Shown here: one piece after another, positions 1-6,634 of the stretch
How the letters are laid out: every line of letters starts with the position of its first letter
How positions within the stretch are numbered: position 1 is the stretch's first letter
Assembly (NCBI GenBank): GCA_947378515.1
Contig: CANCKG010000037.1
Span: 1 to 6,635 of the forward strand
Length of the DNA stretch: 6,635 nucleotides
Direction: 5' to 3'
Origin: Gammaproteobacteria bacterium
GTDB lineage: Bacteria; Pseudomonadota; Gammaproteobacteria; CAISUE01
Notes under the pieces: model-generated
Database searches by the model: none
The model's input: only the letters and a program-made list of their open reading frames with translations
Told to the model about the DNA's origin: nothing
Made by a program: the position numbers and the translations under genes

Positions 1-1
1 T

Positions 2-1909
2 AATAAAAATCAGCTGAACTTAACGCCGCCTAAGCTAGAAAATGTTGAGCAACTAAATCCTCCACAGCTAAGTCAGTGTGAGAAAGATTGGATTAATAAG
101 ACTAAAAACGACTATATCATCCAAAATCTGGTGGGGTTTGCCACTGCCACTGCCATTGATTCCCCATTGATTGCTAGCCATATTACTCGAGAACTAGCTA
201 AAGCCTCTGATTTTACGACGTTCATGATGAGTGAATTTGAAAAACCATCGGCCATAATAACGATTGGTACAACTATTCATTCGGGGTGCAATAAAATTAT
301 CGAAGACACGTTATTGCAAGCGAAAAATGCAGATCTTTCGGATCCTTATTTTATTTCAGAGTCTACGTATAAATTAGCTAAATTGTGGACGGCAGTTGAA
401 GAACGGGGCTACCACTTAGACGTTATGGAAGCAAATGCAACGGTTGTGTTTACAGAAACGCCCAAACTTACCGGGATTACTGAAAACGATAAGTTAAGTC
501 AGCAATATATTACAACTGCTTCGACTGGTTTTCGTAAGGCAAGCGAAACTTTTTTATTAGGAAGTAATACTTTGGTCAGTACTTATATTGTACCGTTGCA
601 ATTGACCGTGAATGCCGAGGCAACTTCTCAACAGGAGATGAAAAATTATCTGCAAGCGTTGCCTAAAGAGGTTGATTTTTTAATTAACACTGGTGCTAAC
701 TCTTTGGGTTTTACGCCGATTAAGTTAGTTGAAAAGGATAATGACGTCAGTATTGCCTTTAGTGCGAATGCAGTTTTTTCTGAAAGAGATGTCGATGACC
801 CGGTTGATGTTAACGCTAGATGCGATCGAAAAAAAGTTTTTTCTAACAGTGACGAGCCCGATTTCACCTTGTGCTTTACGAAAAAACTTACTGATTCCTC
901 CATGAAAAATGTTCGTTTTGTATTTGACGTGGCTGAAGTTGAGACATTTCCTAAGCTATTGAAAGAGGGTTTGCGTAATAACACCAGTCAAGGCGTGGCG
1001 TGGCAATTGACGCAAGCTGAAACAATAGTATCGCGGCAAAGCATTATTACTGCTTATTTCACTTCGCCTGAAGAAGTAATGTTATTAACCGCTGCCATTG
1101 CCGATTTTAAAGTAGATACTTGGTTAGGGCATCGGCAATCGATCGATACTTGTCGCATGCTGTATAAGGATGCCAGCGACGCTTTAAAGCAGTCTGGACT
1201 CAGTGTCAGCCAATGTGCAGCTTATGCACAATTGATGCGTGTTTGCCAAGATTTTATTAATCAAAAAGCCTATGTTAATCATATAACACCTTATAAAACA
1301 GACGATATGATTCGTCTGGCTGAAACTCAAGTTCAAGCTCAAGTTAAAGAGTTGCATAATCAATTATCGACTAATTTTGCCGATCAAGCTGCGCTTACAC
1401 AATTTTTAGGAACTGATTTTGCGGGTCAAGCGATTATTGAAAAGTTTAAGACGTTATTGACTAAATGTGCTATTGATGAAGATCTGACCACGCGGCTGCA
1501 CGCACGTATCGATTCTTTTGTGGCTTTAGCAATTCAAGAGCAAGAGAAACTCACAGTAGGTGAAGATATAGCATTAATGAGGGCGCTAATTCAACCTGAA
1601 GTCTTAGTGTTTGTTAATCAAAATCCAGCGATGATCGCAGTTCAAGCAGTTCAAGCAGTTCAAGCACAGAAAGTAAGTGATGCTGCTGAGTCTAGTCCTA
1701 TCATTGAGGGTGCTTCAAGTGATCAAGTAGATGTAAAGAGAAAAGAAAGTACATCAGCAGATAATATTACTGACTTGCCTGGTGGGGTCTTTATTAGTCC
1801 TAGGGATATCGCTGGTTTAGCTACACACGCTGTTGATCCTGCTGTTGCTGTTGATCCTGCTGTTGCTGATGATTTGTATTACACTGCTATAAACGTGCGT
1901 TGTTCTTAG
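2..1909 (+). CDS. Large protein of unknown function, 5'-truncated by the window edge
   Basis: I do not recognise this protein. The frame is open from base 2 to the TAG at 1907-1909, giving 635 visible residues. The first usable start codon, a GTG at 131, has no Shine-Dalgarno sequence before it, and the 43 codons upstream read as normal protein, so the true start lies outside the window. There is no signal peptide in view and no convincing membrane segment. The first ~340 residues mix predicted strands and helices. About 340-540 looks mainly helical and contains a diverged 14-residue repeat (NFADQAALTQFL at 458, DFAGQAIIEKFK at 472). From ~545 to the end the chain is low-complexity and probably disordered, with AVQ x3 (546-554) and VDPAVA x2 (611-622). 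It converges on the smc unit, with a terminator-like hairpin 17 nt after its stop. A secreted effector of a host-associated bacterium is one possibility; nothing in the sequence establishes it. Confidence 0.82.
   Translation, partial: NKNQLNLTPPKLENVEQLNPPQLSQCEKDWINKTKNDYIIQNLVGFATATAIDSPLIASHITRELAKASDFTTFMMSEFEKPSAIITIGTTIHSGCNKIIEDTLLQAKNADLSDPYFISESTYKLAKLWTAVEERGYHLDVMEANATVVFTETPKLTGITENDKLSQQYITTASTGFRKASETFLLGSNTLVSTYIVPLQLTVNAEATSQQEMKNYLQALPKEVDFLINTGANSLGFTPIKLVEKDNDVSIAFSANAVFSERDVDDPVDVNARCDRKKVFSNSDEPDFTLCFTKKLTDSSMKNVRFVFDVAEVETFPKLLKEGLRNNTSQGVAWQLTQAETIVSRQSIITAYFTSPEEVMLLTAAIADFKVDTWLGHRQSIDTCRMLYKDASDALKQSGLSVSQCAAYAQLMRVCQDFINQKAYVNHITPYKTDDMIRLAETQVQAQVKELHNQLSTNFADQAALTQFLGTDFAGQAIIEKFKTLLTKCAIDEDLTTRLHARIDSFVALAIQEQEKLTVGEDIALMRALIQPEVLVFVNQNPAMIAVQAVQAVQAQKVSDAAESSPIIEGASSDQVDVKRKESTSADNITDLPGGVFISPRDIAGLATHAVDPAVAVDPAVADDLYYTAINVRCS
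1370..1453 (+). repeat. Diverged 42-bp tandem duplication inside the plus-strand orphan gene
   Basis: Two adjacent 42-bp units (1370-1411 and 1412-1453) begin with closely matching halves: 17 of the first 21 bases agree, encoding TNFADQA and TDFAGQA. The second halves are much less alike, although both encode a Phe at the same place. This fits an old in-frame duplication of a helical segment. Convergence or chance is also possible because the match is short. Confidence 0.4.
1637..1663 (+). repeat. Three perfect tandem 9-bp repeats, in frame
   Basis: The unit GCAGTTCAA occurs three times without a mismatch and begins on a codon boundary, encoding Ala-Val-Gln three times. A fourth partial unit (GCA) follows. 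It marks the start of the low-complexity C-terminal tail of the orphan gene. The unit length is a multiple of three, so copy-number change by slippage would leave the frame intact. Confidence 0.9.
1832..1867 (+). repeat. Two perfect tandem 18-bp repeats, in frame
   Basis: The unit GTTGATCCTGCTGTTGCT occurs twice in direct tandem, on a codon boundary, encoding VDPAVA-VDPAVA near the C-terminus of the orphan protein. The perfect identity at DNA level, including third codon positions, points to a recent duplication. Confidence 0.9.
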
Positions 1910-1926
1910 GTATTGAAGCCTCGTTC

Positions 1927-1972
1927 CTAGCAAGAAAGTCTCCGGCCTAAAGGCCGGAGACTTTCTTGCTAG
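1927..1972. terminator. H1: perfect 22-bp inverted repeat, likely bidirectional terminator
   Basis: Two 22-base arms (1927-1948 and 1951-1972) are perfect reverse complements around a 2-base AA centre. The core is GC-rich (TCCGGCC / GGCCGGA). The outer part of each arm is A-rich on the 5' side and T-rich on the 3' side (AAGAAAG / CTTTCTT), so a transcript from either direction forms a stable stem followed by a U-rich stretch. It starts 17 nt after the stop of the plus-strand gene, the right place for its terminator. It could equally end minus-strand transcription arriving from smc, about 284 nt past that unit's last stop. Confidence 0.75.
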
Positions 1973-1977
1973 CTGGG

Positions 1978-2014
1978 TTTGCCCATAAGGCAGAAAAAGC
2001 CTTATGGTAGCAAA
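1978..2014. repeat. H2: 9-bp perfect hairpin, extended to 14 bp across a bulge
   Basis: CCATAAGGC (1983-1991) pairs perfectly with GCCTTATGG (1999-2007) around a 7-base A-rich loop, AGAAAAA. Beyond a 2-base TA bulge on the right side, TTTGC (1978-1982) also pairs with GCAAA (2010-2014). No T-run follows on the plus strand, so it is not a textbook terminator. Read from the minus strand, the loop becomes U-rich. Confidence 0.7.
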
Positions 2015-2022
2015 ATCGCGAT
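2015..2022. repeat. 8-bp perfect palindrome between H2 and H3
   Basis: ATCGCGAT is self-complementary and exactly fills the space between the outer end of H2 and the first base of H3. It extends with one mismatch to a 14-base near-palindrome at 2012-2025. Alone, an 8-bp palindrome is unremarkable; its position in the array is why it is listed. Confidence 0.5.
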
Positions 2023-2063
2023 CTTGTAAGTCAAAGCTTGGAATCCCTGCTTTGACTTACAAG
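2023..2063. repeat. H3: perfect 15-bp hairpin with 11-base loop
   Basis: CTTGTAAGTCAAAGC (2023-2037) and GCTTTGACTTACAAG (2049-2063) are perfect reverse complements separated by TTGGAATCCCT. The stem is of mixed composition with no GC-rich core, and no T-run follows on either strand, so intrinsic termination is not the obvious role. Fifteen perfect pairs at this spacing are not expected by chance in a window of this size. Confidence 0.8.
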
Positions 2064-2066
2064 TCC

Positions 2067-2092
2067 TGCCAAGAGCGTCATTGCTCTTGGCA
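2067..2092. repeat. H4: perfect 10-bp hairpin with 6-base loop
   Basis: TGCCAAGAGC (2067-2076) pairs with GCTCTTGGCA (2083-2092) around GTCATT. The plus-strand RNA would have a TTT directly after the stem, a weak terminator tail at best. It lies 3 nt after H3 and 5 nt before H5. Confidence 0.75.
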
Positions 2093-2097
2093 TTTGA

Positions 2098-2122
2098 GTA
2101 AAAAATGCAATGCATTTTTTAC
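2098..2122. repeat. H5: near-continuous palindrome, 12-bp arms with a one-base centre
   Basis: GTAAAAAATGCA (2098-2109) and TGCATTTTTTAC (2111-2122) are perfect reverse complements around a single A at 2110. As RNA, the central bases must open to form the loop, leaving about 10 pairs. The A6/T6 tracts lie inside the stem rather than after it. It could act as a weak terminator or as an A/T-tract DNA-binding palindrome; the sequence does not decide between them. Confidence 0.75.
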
Positions 2123-2226
2123 GCCTCACCCCCTTAACATGCACTGCGTACTGGTTTCCCGTGCACAGTGCTGAATAGCTACATACCGAACGCTGATGGG
2201 TAGACTATAAAGACCTGGACCTACGA

Positions 2227-2246
2227 GTATTTGCGAATTCAAATAC
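2227..2246 (-). terminator. Weak hairpin just downstream of the smc unit
   Basis: GTATTTG (2227-2233) and CAAATAC (2240-2246) form a 7-bp stem with a 6-base loop, 9 nt past the minus-strand stop codon at 2256-2258. It is AT-rich and no U-run follows on the minus strand, so it is a poor intrinsic terminator. Position is the main reason for listing it. Confidence 0.25.
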
Positions 2247-2255
2247 CTCTTAGTC

Positions 2256-3542
2256 TTATGGGCGATAAGTGATCGCAGAATGTGTGGATTCTTGCGCTAA
2301 AAAATCCCGTAGTGGGTTTGGGTTTGTCATGCTTAAATTCAAATGCGAACATTGCTGACTGAAAAATTGTCGCGTATCGGTGATAGACATAAAAGTTTTA
2401 GGGTTGCCAATAATATGGCGAGGTAATAATTGCCATAAACGAACAGCGCACGTATCAGTTTCAAACGCTAAGCGCAAAGCGTTTTTATCTGTGTGTTCGC
2501 TTAGTTCTGCTTTCATTAATGTTTGATAGATAGTGATTAAAAAACGGTCGCACACCGTTAGCCATAGTTGATTTTCTGTTTCTGTTTCCACGGTTGAATC
2601 TGTTACGAGTACCCGTTTTTTTTTGCCCAGAGTTAAAAAACTCAAGTGTACTTCTACTGATAATAATAAATTTGGGGTTGTTTGCTCTGCGATAGTTAAG
2701 AAGGTGTCATCAAAACGGCGATAGTGTGCTACAGCTTCTTCGAGTGTTTTACTGTGGCCAATCGCATGAGCTGCACGCAAGCTAATATCATAAGCTGCTT
2801 TATAGCTGCCGTAAATCGCGGCTAAGCATAAAAGTGTTTCTTCTTGGGTAGTTAATTCTACCTTGATAATCAATTCACGATAATTATCAGTCGTTAGCCC
2901 CGTCAATTTTCGGTTAAGTATAATGCTGCGTAGGTACGTGCTGGCAATAAATTCCAGTGCATTGTTGGTGCATAATAAATCACTTTCTTGGCGATTATTT
3001 TGCTTAAATAAACTTTCTATTTGTTGATAAAAAATATTAGTGGATGGCTCACTATAATTTAACCGTTTATCAAGCTCTGCTGTGCTGAGCTTATTTAATT
3101 TAGCAATTAAGCTGGGCTTTTCTTGCTCGCTAAATTCCCCGCTGGGAAAGCCCTCACAGTAATTGCTGCGTTTAAAAATTTCTGCATTGATGACATCTTG
3201 CAAGTATTTATGAAAATACTTGCCATCGGGATGAAAAGCTAATTTAATTAAACTTACCGCTGACAAAGCGCTTATTTCAGCCGGCACAATTAAAGAGAAG
3301 CGACTAAAGTCTTGGTTTAATACTTTGTCGCGAAGTTGCGTTAAACTCGTCGGATCGGCAGAATAATGGGGGTTTTTTTGGGTGTTTAAGCTAATAAAAT
3401 GCTGGTGAGCTCGATTCGCTATGACGGTGCGAGCCTGTTCAAAAGTACTGTTGAAAACAGTTAAGGCGTGCTCTTCGCTAGTTGATAAACGAAAAAAATT
3501 GGTATTGTTCAGGATGATATCTAAATGATCACGCAAAGGCAT
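2256..3542 (-). CDS. 428-aa protein of unknown function encoded directly after smc
   Basis: I do not recognise this protein. The ATG at 3542-3540 is the most upstream canonical start in this open frame and lies 5 nt after the smc TAA. There is no Shine-Dalgarno sequence in that gap; the nearest purine run, GGGA, is within the last smc codons. Co-transcription with smc and translational coupling or reinitiation are therefore likely. The protein looks soluble and mostly alpha-helical, with no signal peptide or membrane segment. PLRDxL occurs at both ends (residues 2-7 and 410-415). Residues 225-243 resemble 348-366 of the facing orphan. In Pseudomonas and relatives zipA, then ligA, follows smc, but this is not ZipA: it lacks the N-terminal membrane anchor and Pro/Gln-rich linker. 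It also lacks ScpA kleisin features. It could be an SMC-associated factor or simply an inserted lineage-specific gene. Confidence 0.85.
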   Translation of the reverse strand: MPLRDHLDIILNNTNFFRLSTSEEHALTVFNSTFEQARTVIANRAHQHFISLNTQKNPHYSADPTSLTQLRDKVLNQDFSRFSLIVPAEISALSAVSLIKLAFHPDGKYFHKYLQDVINAEIFKRSNYCEGFPSGEFSEQEKPSLIAKLNKLSTAELDKRLNYSEPSTNIFYQQIESLFKQNNRQESDLLCTNNALEFIASTYLRSIILNRKLTGLTTDNYRELIIKVELTTQEETLLCLAAIYGSYKAAYDISLRAAHAIGHSKTLEEAVAHYRRFDDTFLTIAEQTTPNLLLSVEVHLSFLTLGKKKRVLVTDSTVETETENQLWLTVCDRFLITIYQTLMKAELSEHTDKNALRLAFETDTCAVRLWQLLPRHIIGNPKTFMSITDTRQFFSQQCSHLNLSMTNPNPLRDFLAQESTHSAITYRP

Positions 3543-3547
3543 AAGGT

Positions 3548-6500
3548 TTAATTCCCGACAATTGCCAGAGCAGTATGGATATCAACCGCTACTAAGCGTG
3601 ATACACCCGGTTCTTGCATGGTAACTCCCATCAATTGTTCGGCCATTTCCATGGCAACTTTATTGTGGGTGACCATGATAAATTGGGTCTTATCCGCCAT
3701 TAAATTCACTAAGTGACAAAACCGCGCGACATTGGTGTCATCTAAGGGCGCATCGACTTCATCGAGCATGCAAAAAGGCGCGGGATTGATTTGAAAAATG
3801 GCGAAGACTAATGCTACCGCAGTTAAGGCTTTTTCGCCACCCGATAATAAATGAATGGTGCTATTGCGTTTGCCTGGCGGTTGGGCAAAGACGGCGACGC
3901 CAGTGCTTAATAAATCTTCTCCCGTCAATTCCAAATAGGCTTTACCACCAGCAAATACTTGGGGGAATAGTTTTTGAAAGTTTTGATTGACTTGCTCAAA
4001 GGTATCAGAAAAACGCGCCTTGGTTTCGCGATCGATGGTGCGAATCGCGTTTTCTAAAATCCCCATCGCTTCGACTAAATCATCGTGCTGGGTATCTAGG
4101 TAAGTTTTTCGGGCACTTTGTGTGGTAAATTCTTCGATTGCCGCCAGATTAACGAGTCCTAAACGGTGGATTTTTTGGGCGAGTTCATCTAGCTGATGTT
4201 GTAACGCACTTTCTTCACAATCCATCGGCAATTCGGTATCTAGGGTAGCGGCATTTAATTCAGCTTCTTGCATTTGTTCATGGATACTTTGTAAACGGCC
4301 AATCAGTGCTTCAGCGGCTAAGCGCGCATTTTCAACTGTCAAACGTTGGGCTTCGACTTGTTGTTCGAAGTCACGTCGTAATGATTCACTATGGCGAAAT
4401 TGGTCTGCCAAAGTCTGCACGGCGATTTTTGCCGCGGTTAAGCTTTGCTCTTGACTGAAGCGTTGGTCGAGCAAAAGTTCTTGTTGTTGCTTAAATAAGG
4501 CAATGGGTTCGAGGACCTCAAGTTTAGTGGCCAATAAGCTGGCATTACGGTCGGTTAATTGCTGTAGTTGTTGCTCGATACGAGCTAATTGGTGTTCGAG
4601 GGCGTTTTTTTCTGATAAGTGCTTTTGCTGTTGTAAGTTTAACTGGTGCACTTGCTGTTGAATCGCTTGCCATTGACGGCGAACATGCTGCAATTGTTCG
4701 CGTTCATGATCACGATTTTGCAGTGCATCGGTCCGTTGTACAGTTAAATTTTCCAAATCCGTTAAAGCCGCTTGCCAAGTATCGCGCAATTGATCATGTG
4801 CCTGCAACAACTCAGTTGCATCCAGACTAGCTTGATGAATTTGGCTGTTGAGTTTTTGTAAGCGATCGGTGCATTGTTGTAATTTGGCCTGACGGATTTG
4901 TAAGATACTTTGCTGCTGATGCAATTGCTGACTGATGTGTTGCCACTGTTGTTGGTATTGTGGGCGTGCTTGTTCTAAGGCCGAAAGGGCTAATTCAGCG
5001 TTTGAGCAGTGTTGCTGAGCTTGCGTTAACTGGTCAGAGGCAGTCTCTAAATGGTCAATTTTAAGGTGTAATTGGCGTTGTCGTTCAAGTAGACCTTCTT
5101 CGGCATTCTCGCCCATTTGTAACAAACCCGCTTTTAAAATAAGGCCTTTGGCATTGATTAAGCTGATGGCAGGATCGATTTCTAGCGCATTTTCGGCAAA
5201 TTGCTCGACTAAATAGACATTGGCCAATAAATTTAAAATAGCCGCCGGCCCTTTGACTTTGGTAACTAAGGGTATGCCATGGGAACAGGGTAGGGTGCTA
5301 AGATGGGTTAAGCAATGACGTTCTACTAACCACAGTGGGTTTTTAGCTTGCTGACTTAGTGCGGGTAATTTTTGATTAAGCTCTGTGACACATAACGCTT
5401 GTAACCACGGGCCAAGAATCGTTTCAACAGCTTTTTCAAAGCCCGGCTCGACGTCAAGCTCTTTAATCAGCGTTGAACTAACATCGATAGCAAGTGCTTT
5501 CAGCGTTTCTATCTTAAAGCCGGTTGAACGCTTAAGTACGGAGGCTTGAAAGGTTTCAAGCGCTTTGATTTCTGCTTGTTGACTACTGACTTGTTGATGC
5601 CACTGATTAACGTTTGTGCGCGTGTGTGATACAGTTTGGCGGGCCGTTTCGATCGCTCGTTGGTTAGCGTCTAACGCACTTTGCGCGTGGTATTGCTGTT
5701 CTTCTAGCAGGATCAACGTGTCATCAGCTTGCTGGGTTTGTAAATCAGCTAACGTCACGTTAAGTTGACCCTGTTCGGTTTCAGATCGTTGTTGTTGCGC
5801 GACTATTTGTTGATGCTGGTGTTCGAGTTTTTGCAATTCATGTTGTTTTTGTTGAGCGAGTTGACTGGCAGCCACTAATTGTTGATTTAATTGATCCCAG
5901 CTAGCCTGGACACTATGGTTTTGTTGTTCGGCTGTTGTTAACTGATCTGTCAATAATTCGAGGCTTAGGGATTGTTCGGTCAATTGCGGTTCGAGGGTAG
6001 TGATTTCCGAGCATAGTACAGTCAAGCGCGCTTGATCACGCAGTTGCAATTCTTGAGTAGTGATTAATTGTTTATTTAAAATACGTAAATCATCGTGTAT
6101 TTGTGCATCACGTTGTTCGGCATGGTGAATGCTTTGTTCTATTCGAGCGATAGCGGCGCCTTGCTCCATGTATTGTTGCTGAAGGGTGGTTAATTCATGT
6201 TGCGCTGTTTCTTGCTGATCGAGGCGTGCGCTGTGGTTAGCGTCTAACAAAGACACTTGCGTCTGTAAACCACTCAGCCGATCTTGTTCTTGGTCGATAT
6301 GCTGTTGTTTAGCGAGTAATTCTTGCTTTAATAAGCGCCTGCGAAGCGTTAGTAAGTGGGCTTTTAAAATGCGCTCGTCGTTTTTTAAACATTTAAAGCG
6401 CGTCGCGGCGATCGCTTGGCGATCTAAATGAGCGATTTGTTTGGCCAGTTCATCGCGAATATCGTTTAAACGCGCTAAATTATCCCGGGTGTGGCTCAAA

Positions 6501-6634
6501 CGATTTTCTGTTTCTTTACGGCGTTCTTTGTATTTGGAAATCCCCGCGGCTTCTTCTAAAAAGATCCGCAATTCATCGGGTTTGGCTTCAATTAACCGCG
6601 AAATCGTGCCTTGTTCAATGATCGAATACCTGCG
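3548..6634 (-). CDS. smc: Chromosome partition protein SMC, N-terminus cut off by the window edge
   Basis: SMC is the cytoplasmic ATPase that dimerises into a ring and, with ScpA/ScpB in most bacteria, organises and segregates the chromosome. The frame is open to base 6634, giving 1,028 residues; a TTG at 6571 is internal, because conserved residues (IEQGTISRLIEAKPDE) precede it. Relative to the usual ~1,160-1,190 residues, about 140-150 are missing, including Walker A. Visible in order, numbering the fragment: end of the N-terminal head with EEAAGISKYKERRKETE (27-43); Gln-rich coiled-coil arm to ~365; hinge ~372-518 (VEPGFEKAVETILG); returning arm ~520-815; C-terminal head with ABC signature LLSGGEK (929-935), Walker B CMLDE (955-959), D-loop DAPLDD (961-966) and switch histidine in MVTHN (990). 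All catalytic motifs in view are intact. It is the upstream gene of a two-gene unit; the promoter is outside the window. Confidence 0.97.
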   Translation of the reverse strand, partial: RRYSIIEQGTISRLIEAKPDELRIFLEEAAGISKYKERRKETENRLSHTRDNLARLNDIRDELAKQIAHLDRQAIAATRFKCLKNDERILKAHLLTLRRRLLKQELLAKQQHIDQEQDRLSGLQTQVSLLDANHSARLDQQETAQHELTTLQQQYMEQGAAIARIEQSIHHAEQRDAQIHDDLRILNKQLITTQELQLRDQARLTVLCSEITTLEPQLTEQSLSLELLTDQLTTAEQQNHSVQASWDQLNQQLVAASQLAQQKQHELQKLEHQHQQIVAQQQRSETEQGQLNVTLADLQTQQADDTLILLEEQQYHAQSALDANQRAIETARQTVSHTRTNVNQWHQQVSSQQAEIKALETFQASVLKRSTGFKIETLKALAIDVSSTLIKELDVEPGFEKAVETILGPWLQALCVTELNQKLPALSQQAKNPLWLVERHCLTHLSTLPCSHGIPLVTKVKGPAAILNLLANVYLVEQFAENALEIDPAISLINAKGLILKAGLLQMGENAEEGLLERQRQLHLKIDHLETASDQLTQAQQHCSNAELALSALEQARPQYQQQWQHISQQLHQQQSILQIRQAKLQQCTDRLQKLNSQIHQASLDATELLQAHDQLRDTWQAALTDLENLTVQRTDALQNRDHEREQLQHVRRQWQAIQQQVHQLNLQQQKHLSEKNALEHQLARIEQQLQQLTDRNASLLATKLEVLEPIALFKQQQELLLDQRFSQEQSLTAAKIAVQTLADQFRHSESLRRDFEQQVEAQRLTVENARLAAEALIGRLQSIHEQMQEAELNAATLDTELPMDCEESALQHQLDELAQKIHRLGLVNLAAIEEFTTQSARKTYLDTQHDDLVEAMGILENAIRTIDRETKARFSDTFEQVNQNFQKLFPQVFAGGKAYLELTGEDLLSTGVAVFAQPPGKRNSTIHLLSGGEKALTAVALVFAIFQINPAPFCMLDEVDAPLDDTNVARFCHLVNLMADKTQFIMVTHNKVAMEMAEQLMGVTMQEPGVSRLVAVDIHTALAIVGN

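Larger units (their letters stand above)
1910..2255. other. Convergent intergenic region packed with inverted repeats
   Basis: The 346 bp lie between two stop codons facing each other. No credible ORF, tRNA or rRNA is visible. From 1927 to 2122 it is a chain of hairpins: H1 1927-1972, 5 nt gap, H2 1978-2014 including its bulged extension, an 8-bp palindrome at 2015-2022, H3 2023-2063, 3 nt gap, H4 2067-2092, 5 nt gap, H5 2098-2122. From 2123 to 2255 only weak inverted repeats are seen: GCACTG/CAGTGC at 2141-2146 and 2166-2171, AGACTA/TAGTCT at 2202-2207 and 2251-2256, and the short hairpin at 2227-2246. I see no promoter I would defend on either strand. Confidence 0.9.

Noticed and set aside
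131..133. GTG as the start of the plus-strand gene
   Set aside because: No ribosome-binding site and an open, protein-like frame continuing to the window edge; the start is outside.
646..984. 112-codon open frame on the minus strand
   Set aside because: It lies wholly inside the plus-strand orphan gene, has biased Ser/Lys/Thr-rich composition typical of an antisense shadow, and has no supporting context.
1927..2122. CRISPR array, integron attC sites or a REP/BIME cluster
   Set aside because: The hairpin arms are mutually unrelated, so there is no direct repeat or family consensus, and no attC core sites or cas/integrase genes are nearby.
2231..2259. Possible plus-strand promoter, TTGCGA, 17 bp, TCTTAT
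   Set aside because: The -10 matches consensus in only 4 of 6 bases and it would point into the antisense of the orphan gene and smc, with no gene to drive.
2256..3542. Identification of the smc-coupled gene as zipA or scpA
   Set aside because: No N-terminal transmembrane anchor or linker as in ZipA, and length and N-terminal motifs do not fit the ScpA kleisin.
5544..5561. Inverted repeat GCTTGAAA-GG-TTTCAAGC inside smc
   Set aside because: Eight-base arms are expected about once by chance in a window this long, and it lies in well-conserved coding sequence.
6569..6571. TTG as the start of smc
   Set aside because: Conserved SMC residues (EQGTISRLIEAKPDE) are encoded just upstream in the same frame; the codon is an internal Leu.
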